This document shows positions 17,839-27,085 of a stretch of 64,000 bases of DNA, one piece after another. The notes below the pieces were generated by a model. The model saw only the letters and a program-made list of their open reading frames with translations, was not told the DNA's origin and did no database searches. The stretch's first letter is position 1. Each line of letters opens with the position of its first letter. The translations under genes and the position numbers were made by a program. This DNA is from Pseudomonadota bacterium. Its GTDB lineage: Bacteria > Pseudomonadota > Gammaproteobacteria > Acidiferrobacterales > UBA6901. The DNA is taken from the NCBI GenBank assembly GCA_021785515.1, contig JAJYEX010000004.1:1-64000 (forward strand), read 5' to 3'.

Positions 17839-18370
17839 CGCCGCCCTGCCTGACGGATGAAACATCGTTCGATGCGGCAGGTGGCGCCAGCGTGGCATCG
17901 ATCTGTTCCTTGCGCTGCGGGAAGCGGGTGATCTGCGCAATCCGTTTGGCAAGACTTTTCTGACGAGCTGCTAGCGTAGCTTGGCAGTGTCAGGCGATCA
18001 GTTCCACCAGGTTATCCGCAGCTTACGAAATTCCTGTGAGCGAGTGGCATCGTCATAAAAGATTTCCCGTCTCGGACAGACCGCCTACGCCCGGCCTGCA
18101 CAATTTCGGCAACCGTCAGGTGCGATTGTGTGTACAGTCCACGCGCAGTTGGCGTGGACGTCGAGAGGACGCTTTGAGTCCGGCAGCGCCCGCGACCCGG
18201 ACAAGAACGGACGGCGCATCGAACTGTCCGCGAACTGTCCGCCAACCGTCCTCGGATGGCCGCCGGCTGTCCTTCATGTCCGTTCCGGTCCGTGTCCAGC
18301 GCCAAAAGCGTCTTCGACCGGGCGCTTTCCTGCCGCTTCATTTCCGCACGGTGCTGTATAGGGAAGACAG
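17839..18370. other. Non-coding stretch behind the integrase
   Basis: About 530 bases without a convincing gene. Open frames on both strands lack start signals and known motifs. It ends where the group II intron remnant begins. Confidence 0.5.
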
Positions 18371-18437
18371 GTATGCGGTAATTCCGCTCGTACGGATCTG
18401 TGCGGGGGCGGTGGGTGACCACCGTCCCTACCGCAAC
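18371..18437 (+). ncRNA. Group II intron 3'-end remnant (domains V-VI)
   Basis: This stretch is nearly identical to the 3' end of the complete intron at 23781-23848: GTATGCGGTAATTCCGCTCG, then the hairpin around GGTGGGTGACCACC and the end CCGCAAC. One G is missing in the G run. Upstream the similarity stops within a few bases, so only domain V (partly) and VI survive. It shows that an earlier copy of the same intron lay here before a deletion. Confidence 0.8.
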
Positions 18438-18874
18438 CGCCTGAAGCAGCGTCTGGCCAGAATCAACTCGTCCTGCGCACAACTGCGGAGGTCAACTGTT
18501 CGGCCATTGCAGACGGTGGCGTACTGAGTGCACAGAGCCTGCTCTGCGCTGCTTACCGGACATCCGTCCGCAGCCAGACTTGAACACAGCTAGTTGTCCT
18601 CGCCTAACCACATACTCACATCCCTTTGGGACACGCCACCGTCGCAACGGCGGGTGGGGCCTTCTACACGAATGCTTCGGCGTGGGAGCAGCTTGTTGGC
18701 TTGCGCGGAACCGCGAGCCCGTGTTTACGCTGGTTATTGACCCGGGCGATTGACCTGAAGCATCCTGCACCGTCGAATCAACCGATAAGACGGGGCGGGT
18801 CACTACTCGATACAATGGAATGACGTGATGGGGTCATTCCGGCACTCACATCAACAGGTCATGGGAGCCTTGCC
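18438..18874. other. Non-coding stretch
   Basis: Between the intron remnant and the LprI-like gene I see no gene, RNA or clear repeat. The bases just behind the remnant (CGCCTGAAGCAGCG) would be the 3' exon of the lost intron copy. Confidence 0.45.
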
Positions 18875-19252
18875 ATGTTGCCGCTTTCTTTTGCCTTTTC
18901 TCGTAGCCGGAGGCACCGGATCCACCGATTCGGTGCGCTGGTCTTCGGGCTTCTATTGCTTACCCCGGCGCTGGCCGACGACTTCTGTACCCATCCCCGC
19001 ACGCCGGTCGAAGTCACGATCTGCACCCATCCGAAGTTGCGAGCCCTCGATGCCACCTTGAATCGGGTCTATGGCAAGACCAGTCGGGCCCTCGGTCAGA
19101 CGAGTCCGGCCTCGCGCCGGGCCACGGAACGCCTGTGGTCCATGCAGCGCAATGCCGTAGGCTCGACGGACGTCGCGGGCCTTGAAGCAGTATATAAAGA
19201 TCAAATTCGGGAGGAGATCATCTTAGGTAAGCGTCCGGTAACTACACCCTAG
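18875..19252 (+). pseudogene. LprI-like periplasmic protein truncated by IS66
   Basis: The protein has an N-terminal signal peptide (FGALVFGLLLLTPALA, cleavage before DDFC) and the start of an LprI-like (DUF1311) domain: PVEVTICTHPKLRALDATLN and Y at the following helix, then W and RN of the conserved W-x-x-x-RN. LprI-type domains inhibit lysozymes. At 19227 the IS66 inverted repeat begins, so the last eight residues come from the element and the domain's C-terminal helix is lost. About 117 native residues remain. Probably non-functional. Confidence 0.7.
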
Positions 19253-19329
19253 ACCTCCCACCCCAGTTGCGTTACTTCTGCGTGTCCTAATGATAACGGA
19301 CACGGTCACCGTGTCCATGAGGATAGAAG

Positions 19330-19704
19330 ATGGACACGACCAGCAAGGCAATAGCAAAACGGCACAACCACGGCCTATCGAGACGGCCACGGCGGCTGCG
19401 CACCGTCGCCGAGAAGCGGCGCATCGTGGAGGAAACCCTTGAGCCGGGCGCTTCGGTCTCGGTGGTTGCACGCATCCACGACGTCAACGCGAATCTCGTC
19501 TTCGGCTGGCGCAAGCTCTACCATGCGGGATTGCTCACGGAAACGGCGAGCGTGCCGGACCTCGTGCCGGTGCGCCTGAAGTCCCCGGCGACTCTGACCG
19601 GGAAGGCGTTGACGGTCGACATCGTACTTGCCAAAGGCACCCTGCGCCTGAGTGGTGAGATCGACTCGCGTCTCATCAAGGATGCCATCGAGGCGCTGAC
19701 ATGA
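19330..19704 (+). CDS. tnpA: IS66 family accessory protein TnpA
   Basis: A 124-residue helix-turn-helix protein of the IS66 TnpA/OrfA family: basic N-terminus, [20 protein letters not shown] and the [15 protein letters not shown] recognition segment. It is required with TnpB and TnpC for transposition of IS66-type elements. Its stop overlaps the tnpB start (ATGA), showing coupled translation. Confidence 0.9.
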   Translation: MDTTSKAIAKRHNHGLSRRPRRLRTVAEKRRIVEETLEPGASVSVVARIHDVNANLVFGWRKLYHAGLLTETASVPDLVPVRLKSPATLTGKALTVDIVLAKGTLRLSGEIDSRLIKDAIEALT

Positions 19705-20048
19705 TCGGACCGGGCAAGGGAACGCGCATCTTCCTCGCCTGTGGCGTCACCGACATGAGGAAGGGCATGGACGGGCTCGCGGCACTCATTCAAGAAACCC
19801 TGTCGCAGGATCCTTTCTGCGGACATCTCTTCGTCTTCCGCGGACGGCGCGGTGACCGGGTGAAAATGCTCTGGTGGGACGGCGAGGGCTTGTGCCTTTA
19901 TGCCAAGCGCCTTGAGCGCGGACGATTCGTGTGGCCGCGTGCCGAGGACGGCTGCGTGTCGCTCACAGCCGCACAGCTTTCCATGCTCATCGAGGGCATC
20001 GACTGGCGCGCGCCTTCGCGCCCCTTGCGACCCGACGTCGCAGCGTAA
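19701..20048 (+). CDS. tnpB: IS66 family accessory protein TnpB
   Basis: A 115-residue IS66 OrfB protein with the family signature [15 protein letters not shown], then [18 protein letters not shown] and [14 protein letters not shown]. Its biochemical role is unclear, but it is essential in IS66 relatives. The start ATG overlaps the tnpA stop. Confidence 0.93.
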   Translation: MIGPGKGTRIFLACGVTDMRKGMDGLAALIQETLSQDPFCGHLFVFRGRRGDRVKMLWWDGEGLCLYAKRLERGRFVWPRAEDGCVSLTAAQLSMLIEGIDWRAPSRPLRPDVAA

Positions 20049-20102
20049 AACTTTTTTCTCTCTACGCCATCACCGTGCACTGGCGCGTTGTATAATGCGC
20101 CC

Positions 20103-21653
20103 GTGAATCCATCGAACGCTGAACTGCCTGCCGACGTCGAGATCCTTCAGCGCCTGGTGCGTGAACAGCAAGTCGCGCTTCGCTCCCACGAACTGCTCAT
20201 CTCGAAACTTAAATTCGAGCTCGCACGGTTGAAGCGTCTGCAGTTCGGCCGCTCCTCGGAGCGGGTCGATCAGCGCATCGCGCAGCTTGAACTCACCCTG
20301 GGCGAACTCGCAGCAGAGCTCCCCGCAGAGCTGAAGCTTCTGCCTCCTGCGATACGCCCCACGAATAAACCGGTCCGCCGGCCATTGCCCGCGCACCTGC
20401 CGCGCGAGACGATTCAGCATGCACCGCTCCCGCCCGAGGCGGCGTGCACCTGTCCTGGCTGTGGCGGGGAACTCAAGGCCATCGGCGAGGACGTCTCGGA
20501 GATGCTCGAATACGTGCCATCACGCTTCAAGGTGATCCGCCACGTGCGCGCGAAACTCGCCTGCAAGCACTGCGAGACGATCATACAGGCAGACGCCCCC
20601 TCGCGTCCGATTCCACGGGGATTGCCGGGTCCGGGGCTGCTCGCCCACGTGCTCACCTCGAAGTATTGCGACCATCTGCCGCTCTATCGCCAGGCCGAGA
20701 TCTACGCCCGCGAAGGCGTGGATCTGGATCGATCGACCCTCGCTGACTGGGTAGGACAGGCGGCAGCCCTCATGGATCCGCTCGTTGAGGCGCTGGCCAG
20801 ACACGTACTCGGTGGTGAAAAGCTGCACGCCGACGACACGCCGGTGCCCGTACTGAACCCCGGTGCTGGCAAGACAAAATTGGGGCGGCTTTGGACCTAC
20901 GTGCGCGATGACCGGCCCGCAGGCAGCGCTGATGCGAGCGCCGTGCTCTTCCGTTACTCGGGAAACCGCAGGGGCGAACACCCGCAGGACCATCTTAAGG
21001 ACTTCCGCGGCATCCTGCAGGCCGACGGCTATGCCGGCTTCGCTCAGCTTTATGACAAAGGAGCCATCCGCGAAGCGGCCTGCTGGGCCCATGTGCGGCG
21101 CAAGTTCTACGACGTCCACGTGGCGAGCGGCTCGCCGCTGGCACGAGAAGCGCTTGAGCGGATCGCAGCGCTTTACGTGATCGAATCTGACATCCGGGGA
21201 GCGCCACCCGGTGAGCGAAAGGCCGTGCGTGAATCGCGCGCGGGCCCTTTGATCGATGCGCTGCATGCGTGGCTCACCGCCTCACTCTCCACGCTATCAA
21301 AGAAATCCGAGCTCGCGGGCGCGATCGGCTATGCGCTCTCGCGCTGGCAGGCGCTTACGCGCTACCTCAGCGACGGGCGCATCGAGATCGACAACAACGC
21401 CGCCGAGCGAGCGCTACGTGCGGTGGCGCTGGGGCGCAAGAACTACCTCTTCGCCGGCAGCAATGCGGGGGGCGAGCGCGCTGCGGCAATTTACAGCCTC
21501 ATTGGCACCGCAAAGCTCCATGGCCTCGATCCGCAGAGCTACCTGCATTACGTGCTCGAACGCATCAGCGAGCATCCGATCAACCGCATCGAGGAACTGC
21601 TGCCCTGGCACGTCGCCGCCAAACTGGCTCCCGTGAGCGATCGCGCCGCGTGA
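20103..21653 (+). CDS. tnpC: IS66 family transposase TnpC
   Basis: The DDE transposase of the element, about 516 residues. An N-terminal coiled coil (EILQRLVREQQVAL), LKRLQFGRSSERVD and a zinc-binding CTCPGCGGELK are followed by the DDE core with HADDTPVPVL, the segment QADGYAGFAQLYDKG, and IEIDNNAAERALR near the end. The GTG at 20103 is chosen; a TTG at 20088 is possible. The gene looks intact. Its stop overlaps the start of a small fourth frame. Confidence 0.93.
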   Translation: MNPSNAELPADVEILQRLVREQQVALRSHELLISKLKFELARLKRLQFGRSSERVDQRIAQLELTLGELAAELPAELKLLPPAIRPTNKPVRRPLPAHLPRETIQHAPLPPEAACTCPGCGGELKAIGEDVSEMLEYVPSRFKVIRHVRAKLACKHCETIIQADAPSRPIPRGLPGPGLLAHVLTSKYCDHLPLYRQAEIYAREGVDLDRSTLADWVGQAAALMDPLVEALARHVLGGEKLHADDTPVPVLNPGAGKTKLGRLWTYVRDDRPAGSADASAVLFRYSGNRRGEHPQDHLKDFRGILQADGYAGFAQLYDKGAIREAACWAHVRRKFYDVHVASGSPLAREALERIAALYVIESDIRGAPPGERKAVRESRAGPLIDALHAWLTASLSTLSKKSELAGAIGYALSRWQALTRYLSDGRIEIDNNAAERALRAVALGRKNYLFAGSNAGGERAAAIYSLIGTAKLHGLDPQSYLHYVLERISEHPINRIEELLPWHVAAKLAPVSDRAA

Positions 21654-21901
21654 AGGTTGATACCCGGAATCCAGCCACGCCCTGGCCGAATCTCCAGGCG
21701 TTGATCGATAGCGGTGGCAGCATCTCGATCGGCCGGATTGATCCGATCCCTTGCGCTGCGGTGGCCTCAGACGAGCACACCATGTATGCCGCGCTTCTGC
21801 GGCGCCATGCGGAAAGTCTCACCGCTCTTCTCAATCGTCTCGACGCCGCCCTCGGAGTGGCATTCGACCACGATATCTACACCGACGAAATCAACAGCTG
21901 A
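21650..21901 (+). CDS. Small fourth IS66-associated protein, 83 aa
   Basis: A GTG at 21650 overlaps the tnpC stop (GTGA) and opens a frame of 83 residues ending NS at 21901, still inside the IS66 inverted repeats. It is acidic, with MYAALLRRHAESLTALLNRL as a likely helix. Translation coupling to tnpC argues that it is a real element-encoded accessory protein. I recognise no domain. Confidence 0.65.
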   Translation: MKVDTRNPATPWPNLQALIDSGGSISIGRIDPIPCAAVASDEHTMYAALLRRHAESLTALLNRLDAALGVAFDHDIYTDEINS

Positions 21902-22103
21902 CTCGTGGTCAAGGTGGTCCTGACCGGACGCTTAGTGCGCCAGCCAAGCTGGCAAGAGATAGTCGATGAAAGTTCGATACGGAAAAGACGTGGCGGATCA
22001 TTCCGGCCCCGAGTCATGCAGCGCCACCCGTGAGGGTGCCGTTGAAGCGTTGACAGGGGAAACCGGCAGGCCAGGTATTGAGCCGCGAAATCAGGAATCC
22101 GGG

Positions 22104-23771
22104 ATGCCGACGCTGTTAAGCGAAGCGCAAGGCAACACGGGGCATGGCGTCAACCGCAAGCCATGTTCCGATCCCGCGCGGTCGAAGACCCTGTGCATGC
22201 CGGGAAGTCTCTTGCACGGAAGCTGGGAGATCTCATCGGCGCCCGCCGAAGCATTGGCGGGCGGGGCGGGAAAGGCTCATCGCCGTACCCCCGCCGTCGA
22301 CGCCGGTGAGAAGTCGGATACGCCCATACGACCAAAGAAGCTGCCGAACAAGGAGGAGTACCCCGCGGAGGCAGCGGAGGAAAGGGGCGTAGCCAAGGGA
22401 AACACCAACAAGCCCCCCGCGCCCCGGACCCAGAGCCGGAATGGTTGCGCGTCGATGGGTCTTGACGGTGTGCGTGAAGTGGCCCGTCGGGATAAACGGG
22501 TACGGTTCACGGCACTGCTGCATCACATCACGCCTGCGCTGTTGGTGGAGAGTTTCTATGCCCTCCAACGAAACGCGGCTGCTGGTGTGGACGGCGTGAC
22601 GTGGCGAGAATATGAGTCGGTCCTCAACGAGCGGGTGCACGATCTTCACCGGCGAATCCATGCCGGCGGATATCGCGCTCAGCCGTCGCGCCGGGTGTTT
22701 ATCCCCAAGGCTGACGGTCGGCAGCGCCCGCTCGGCATTGCCTCCTTGGAGGACAAGGTCGTGCAACAGGCGGTGGTGACCGTCTTGAGTGCGATCTTCG
22801 AAGAGGACTTCCTTGGCTTCTCGTATGGGTTTCGACTTGGACGCGGTCAGCACGATGCGCTGGCTGCGCTCACGGTCGGGATCAAGAGTCGCAACGTGAA
22901 CTGGATTCTGGACGGCGACATCCAATCGTTCTTCGATGAACTCGATCACGACTGGATGCTCAAGTTTCTGGAACACCGGGTCGCGGACAAGCGGATACTG
23001 TCGCTGATCCGCAAGTGGCTCAAAGCGGGTGTGGTCGAGAACGGATGCCGGATGCCGGCTGAGCGGGGCACGCCACAAGGTTCTGTGGCCTCGCCGTTGC
23101 TGGCAAATATCTACCTGCATTACGTCCTCGATCTGTGGGCGCATCAATGGCGTCGCAGCAAGAACGCCTCGCGTAACATCATTATCGTTCGATATGCTGA
23201 CGACAGTGTGTTCGGCTTCGAGAGCGAGAAGACAGCGCGGCGCTTCCTGGCAGCACTGCAGGAGCGTCTCGCCAAGTTCGGACTGGTCCTGCACCCCGGG
23301 AAGACGCGGCTGATCGAGTTCGGTCGGTTCGCCGCAACCGATCGGCGTTTACGTGGACAGGGTCGACCGGAGACCTTCGACTTCTTGGGTTTCACGCATT
23401 GTTGCGGCAAGGACCGGCAGGGCCGGTTCCAAGTCGTTCGCTTGACGGCGAAGAAGCGGATGCGGGCGACGTTGATGTCCCTTCGGCAAACATTGATGCG
23501 TCGGCGACATGAGGCCATTGCCACGGTGGGGAGTTGGCTCGCCCGGTTCGTTCAGGGGTATTACAACTACCACGCTGTCCCAGGCAACCTCAAACGATTG
23601 GATGGATTCCGCAGCGAGGTCTGTCGTGCGTGGCGGCACGCACTGTTGCGTCGCAGCCAGCGTCACCGCCTTCCATGGGATCGTTTCAATCGGATCGCCC
23701 GCCGCTTCATACCGTACTGCCGGGTTCGTCATCCGTATCCCGAACAACGCTTCTTCGCGTCACGACCTTAG
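22104..23771 (+). CDS. ltrA: Group II intron reverse transcriptase/maturase
   Basis: The intron-encoded protein, which assists splicing and reverse-transcribes the intron during retrohoming. The conserved part starts near 22455 (GVREVARRDKRVRFTALLHHI). RT motifs follow: YALQRNAAAGVDGVTW, RRVFIPKADGRQRPLGI, FLGFSYGFRLGRGQHDAL, DGDIQSFFDELDH, GTPQGSVASPLLANIYLHY and the catalytic RYADDSVF. A group II maturase-specific domain with YYNYHAVPGN ends the protein. No HNH endonuclease is visible. The frame is open from 21966; I use the ATG at 22104, but 22455 is also possible. Confidence 0.9.
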   Translation: MPTLLSEAQGNTGHGVNRKPCSDPARSKTLCMPGSLLHGSWEISSAPAEALAGGAGKAHRRTPAVDAGEKSDTPIRPKKLPNKEEYPAEAAEERGVAKGNTNKPPAPRTQSRNGCASMGLDGVREVARRDKRVRFTALLHHITPALLVESFYALQRNAAAGVDGVTWREYESVLNERVHDLHRRIHAGGYRAQPSRRVFIPKADGRQRPLGIASLEDKVVQQAVVTVLSAIFEEDFLGFSYGFRLGRGQHDALAALTVGIKSRNVNWILDGDIQSFFDELDHDWMLKFLEHRVADKRILSLIRKWLKAGVVENGCRMPAERGTPQGSVASPLLANIYLHYVLDLWAHQWRRSKNASRNIIIVRYADDSVFGFESEKTARRFLAALQERLAKFGLVLHPGKTRLIEFGRFAATDRRLRGQGRPETFDFLGFTHCCGKDRQGRFQVVRLTAKKRMRATLMSLRQTLMRRRHEAIATVGSWLARFVQGYYNYHAVPGNLKRLDGFRSEVCRAWRHALLRRSQRHRLPWDRFNRIARRFIPYCRVRHPYPEQRFFASRP

Positions 23772-23775
23772 GCAA

Positions 23776-23810
23776 GAGCCGTATGCGGTAATTCCGCTCG
23801 TACGGATCTG
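23776..23810 (+). ncRNA. Group II intron domain V
   Basis: GAGCCGTATGCGG pairs with the strand around CTCGTACGGATCTG through an AATT-containing tip, the 34-35 nt hairpin with the AGC-type catalytic triad region typical of domain V. It is followed by the bulged hairpin of domain VI (GGTGGGTGACCACC), which would hold the branch-point A. Confidence 0.8.
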
Positions 23811-23850
23811 TGCGGGGGGCGGTGGGTGACCACCGTCCCTACCGCAACCG

Positions 23851-25038
23851 GTGCTCAAGCGGAGAGACTTTATGATGATACAAGAGAAGCAGAATCAAGG
23901 CAGGACCCTCAAGGACATTGCCCGGGAACTCGGGGTTCATCCCCGCACCGTGGCGCGCGCACTGAAGCGCGGGGGCGCACCGAGAGCCGGGTGGCCCAAG
24001 CGCGGCAGTCAGCTCGACCCGTTTAAGCCGAAGATCGATCAGCTACTCGCCGACGGCGTGTGGAATGCCGTGGTGATCCTGCGCGAGATCGAGGCTGAGG
24101 GGTATCGCGGCGCCTACAGCATGCTCACCGAGTACATCCGCCCGAAGCGCACACTGCGGCCCGGGCGGGCGACCGTGCGCTTTGAGACCGAACCTGGGCG
24201 CCAGGCGCAGCTTGACTGGGGCGAGATCATGACGGTGATTGCCGGGGTTGAGACGAAGGTCTATTTCTCCGCCGTCACGCTGGGTTACGCCCGCCGCTTC
24301 CATGCCTGGGCGTTCGATCGGCTCGATGCTGAACATGTCTATGAGTCGCTCGTGCGCGCGTTTTCCCACTTCAACGGCGTCACCCGCGAAGTACTCATCG
24401 ACAACCCCAAGGCCCTGGTATTGCAGCATCGCGTGGGCGAGGCGGTCGTGTTCAATCCCCGTTTCCTCGAGCTTGCCGCCCACTACGGCTTCAGCCCCCG
24501 GGCCTGCCGGCCGTACCGGGCGCGCACCAAAGGCAAGGACGAGCGCATGGTCGGGTACTTGAAGCACCACTTCTTCGTGCGCTACCGGGCATTTGAGTCG
24601 TGGGCGCATCTCAATCAGCAGCTTCAGGCCTGGCTTGCGCAGGAGGCTGACGCTCGGGTGCATGGCACCGTGAAGGAAGTGGTCGCCGAGCGCTTCGCGC
24701 GCGAGGCACCGCACCTGAAACCCCTGCCGCCACTGGCCTTCGACACGAGTTACCACGAACGGCGCATCGTTGCCTGGGATGGCTATGTCGAGATACGGGG
24801 AGCACGCTACAGCGTACCCGATACGCTGTGTGGGCAGGCGGTCACGGTGCACATCTCGCTCAACGGACAGATCCACGTCCTCGATGCCGCCGAGCGCCGT
24901 GTCGCCACGCATCGCCAGTGCCGGCCCGGCAGCGAATGGGTGACGGTGCCGGCACACCATCAGCGCCTGTGGGATGAGACGCTCAATGTCGAGCGGCGCG
25001 ATCTGGCGGTCTATGAGGAGGTGGTGTCATGGAGCTAG
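23851..25038 (+). CDS. istA: IS21 family transposase IstA
   Basis: A 395-residue transposase. N-terminal helix-turn-helix GRTLKDIARELGVHPRTVAR, a DDE integrase core starting with AQLDWGEIMTVIAGVE, second Asp in VLIDNPKALV and Glu in GKDERMVGYLKHHF, then a C-terminal beta-rich part. The GTG start at 23851 is two bases behind the group II intron end, so any native leader and ribosome binding site are gone; an ATG at 23872 is an alternative. The coding part looks intact. Confidence 0.92.
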   Translation: MLKRRDFMMIQEKQNQGRTLKDIARELGVHPRTVARALKRGGAPRAGWPKRGSQLDPFKPKIDQLLADGVWNAVVILREIEAEGYRGAYSMLTEYIRPKRTLRPGRATVRFETEPGRQAQLDWGEIMTVIAGVETKVYFSAVTLGYARRFHAWAFDRLDAEHVYESLVRAFSHFNGVTREVLIDNPKALVLQHRVGEAVVFNPRFLELAAHYGFSPRACRPYRARTKGKDERMVGYLKHHFFVRYRAFESWAHLNQQLQAWLAQEADARVHGTVKEVVAERFAREAPHLKPLPPLAFDTSYHERRIVAWDGYVEIRGARYSVPDTLCGQAVTVHISLNGQIHVLDAAERRVATHRQCRPGSEWVTVPAHHQRLWDETLNVERRDLAVYEEVVSWS

Positions 25039-25814
25039 AAGCCTTGTTTGCCAAGATGAAGCTCGATCACCTGGCCGCCCAGCTCGATGGCCTGTGTGAG
25101 CAGGCGGGCAAACGCGACCTTGATTACAAGACGTTCCTCACCGAGGCCCTCGGCACCGAGTGGCGGGGCCGCCATCTCAAGGGCACCGAGATGCGGCTGA
25201 AACAGGCGCGCCTGCCCATGGTGAAAACGCTCGAGCAGTTCGACTTTGCCTTCCAGCCCTCACTTGATCGCAGAATCGTGCGCGAACTGGCAGGGCTTTC
25301 CTTCGTCGAGCGCGCCGAGAACGTGATCCTGCTGGGACCCCCGGGGGTCGGCAAAACGCATCTCGCCATCAGCTTAGGGGTCAAGGCCTGCGAGGCCGGG
25401 CACCGCGTGCTCTATCTCACGTTCGAGGAACTGCTCACGCGTTTGAAGCGCGCGGCGACCGAGCAGCGGTTGACCCAGACGCTGCAGCAGCTGAGCTATC
25501 CCAAGGTGCTGATCCTCGATGAAATCGGCTATCTGCCGCTCAGCCGGGAGGAAGCGCATCTGTTCTTCCGACTTCTCGGCCGGCGTTATGAGAAGGCACC
25601 CCTTATCCTGACGTCCAACAAGAGCTTCCTCGACTGGGGCGAGATCTTCGGCGATCAGGTGCTTGCCACGGCCATCCTTGACCGACTGCTGCATCACGCC
25701 ACGACATTAAATATCAAAGGAGAAAGCTATCGACTGAAAGAAAAACGCAAAGCGGGACTCCTCGGCAAGACGTCGAAGGTCGAGGAACCGGTCAACGCCG
25801 TCCCCGGCGAATAG
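25029..25814 (+). CDS. istB: IS21 family helper ATPase IstB
   Basis: A 261-residue AAA+ ATPase that assembles on target DNA and activates IstA. Walker A LLGPPGVGKTHLA, Walker B VLILDEIGYLPLS, sensor region ILTSNKSFLDWG and the N-terminal IstB domain are complete. The start overlaps the istA end by ten bases. Confidence 0.95.
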   Translation: MELEALFAKMKLDHLAAQLDGLCEQAGKRDLDYKTFLTEALGTEWRGRHLKGTEMRLKQARLPMVKTLEQFDFAFQPSLDRRIVRELAGLSFVERAENVILLGPPGVGKTHLAISLGVKACEAGHRVLYLTFEELLTRLKRAATEQRLTQTLQQLSYPKVLILDEIGYLPLSREEAHLFFRLLGRRYEKAPLILTSNKSFLDWGEIFGDQVLATAILDRLLHHATTLNIKGESYRLKEKRKAGLLGKTSKVEEPVNAVPGE

Positions 25815-25863
25815 GTGACATTTTTACCCAGCAGAAAGTGGACAAATCAGGTTGGCGTTGACA

Positions 25864-26573
25864 CCACTGACCCCCGGGCGGCTGTAGGATCTGTGGATCC
25901 CGAGCTCATCGAGCTTCGCGGCGAAGGTCGAGGCCTTCATGGGGGAGCCATTGTCCTGGTGAAGCACGAGCGGGGTATCGATGCGTTCGCGCGCACAGGC
26001 CTGTTCGATCAGGCGGGCGGCCCGCTCACCGCATTCGGCCTCATGCACCTCGTGAGCGACGATCTTCCTTGAGTAGACATCAAGCACCAAATAGAGAAAG
26101 AAGTAGATCCCGCTCACCGGACCCGGCAAATAGGATATGTCCCACGACCACAGCTCATTCGGCCCCTGCGCGCGCTGGTGCGGAATCGTGCGGCGCGAAG
26201 GCGCATGCGAGCGGCCGCGGTGCTTGAGCTGATTCGCCTCCCGAAGAATCCGGTAGACGCTCGATTCCGAGGCGAGATAGGTCCCCTCATCCGCCAGAAT
26301 CGGCACGATCTGGGTGGGCGGCAAGCTTGCAAAGCGCGGTGTGTTCACCACCTTGAGCACCTGCGTGCGCTCGGTCTCGCAGAGCTTGTTGCGGGGCGCC
26401 GGGCGCGAAGCCGTGGGGCGGCCATCGGCCTTGACAGCGCCACCCTGCGTCCAGCGTTGCAGGGTGCGCAGCGTCAACCCAAGCTCGGCACAGGCCTGCT
26501 GCCTGCGGGCACCGGCATGTACGGCTTCCTTGATCAGCGCGATGGCTTCATGGCGATCCGGGGTCGCGATCAT
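25864..26573 (-). pseudogene. IS3 family transposase OrfB, C-terminally truncated
   Basis: The integrase-type catalytic protein of the IS3 element. N-terminal helix-turn-helix, HTH_21-like part (SVYRILREANQLKHRGR) and the rve core are present with WSWDISYLPGPVSGIYFFLY (first Asp) and VLHQDNGSPMKASTF (second Asp). The third acidic residue region is lost: after SYSRPGVS the frame runs into IS21 DNA and stops 13 residues later. It cannot be active. Confidence 0.88.
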
Positions 26574-27085
26574 TCGTCCTCTTTTTCCCCCCAGATCGCT
26601 TGCGCTTTTTTTCTTAGAGTCAGGAGTGCGGCGGTTTCGGCGAGCGCTCTTTCCTTGCGCCGCAGTTCCCGTTCAAGCTCTTTGTTGCGTTTCCTCTCGG
26701 TTGCGAGCGCCTCGCGAAGCTGCTTCGCCGGCACCATCGCGCCCAGGATCGCGCCTTCGGCCGCCTCCCGCCAGGCTTTGACCTCCTCAGGATATAACCC
26801 CTTCTTCCGGCAGTACTCGGAAAGCTCCGCTTCGTTGAGTGTGCCGGTCTCGATGACCACCGCGAGCTTCTGCGCGGCGGTGCGCTTCACGCCCGATGAT
26901 TTCTTGCCGGATGGTGTCGATTTGCCTGCCACAGGCTGCCCCTCCTTCATGGCTTGTCTGCGCCAATCGTACAGCGACCAGGCGGAGATGCCAGTCTCTT
27001 GCGACAATTCCCGGATTGACAGGTCAGGCGATGCCAGCATCCGGCGGACCACCGACTCCTTACGCTCTGCTGCATACTGCGTCAT
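26570..27085 (-). CDS. IS3 family transposase OrfA
   Basis: A 171-residue protein with an N-terminal helix-turn-helix (MLASPDLSIRELSQETGISA, then WSLYDWRRQ), a central region and a long C-terminal coiled coil (LREALATERKRNKELERELR). Its last codons overlap the orfB start, where IS3 elements usually make a frameshift fusion. Intact by itself, but its partner is truncated. Confidence 0.85.
   Translation of the reverse strand: MTQYAAERKESVVRRMLASPDLSIRELSQETGISAWSLYDWRRQAMKEGQPVAGKSTPSGKKSSGVKRTAAQKLAVVIETGTLNEAELSEYCRKKGLYPEEVKAWREAAEGAILGAMVPAKQLREALATERKRNKELERELRRKERALAETAALLTLRKKAQAIWGEKEDE

Larger units (their letters stand above)
19227..21934 (+). mobile_element. IS66-family insertion sequence
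   Basis: A full set of IS66 genes (tnpA, tnpB, tnpC and a small fourth frame) lies between inverted ends. The left end is GTAAGCGTCCGGT at 19227 and the right end ACCGGACGCTTA at 21923-21934, a perfect 12-bp inverted match. The right end lacks the last C because the group II intron begins at the next base. Target duplication cannot be checked for this reason. Confidence 0.9.
21935..23848 (+). mobile_element. Complete group II intron
   Basis: The 5' end GTGCGCC with the following small hairpin (CAGCCAAGCTGG) is typical for bacterial group II introns. An intron-encoded reverse transcriptase/maturase follows, then domain V at 23776-23810 and domain VI with the 3' end CTACCGCAAC. Total length is about 1.9 kb. 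It lies exactly between the right inverted repeat of IS66 and the start of istA. A 3' remnant of the same intron lies at 18371-18437. Confidence 0.88.
23849..25863 (+). mobile_element. IS21-family insertion sequence, left end missing
   Basis: istA and istB overlap by ten bases as usual for IS21. The right end is GGTTGGCGTTGACA, ending at 25863 inside an IS3 transposase gene. No matching left end (expected TGTCAACGCCAACC) is found before istA; the intron 3' end lies two bases in front of the istA start codon. The left terminus was therefore lost, and the element should be unable to move by itself. Confidence 0.85.

Noticed and set aside
18012-18527. Open frames on both strands before the LprI-like gene
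   Set aside because: They cross the intron remnant and show no conserved protein features.
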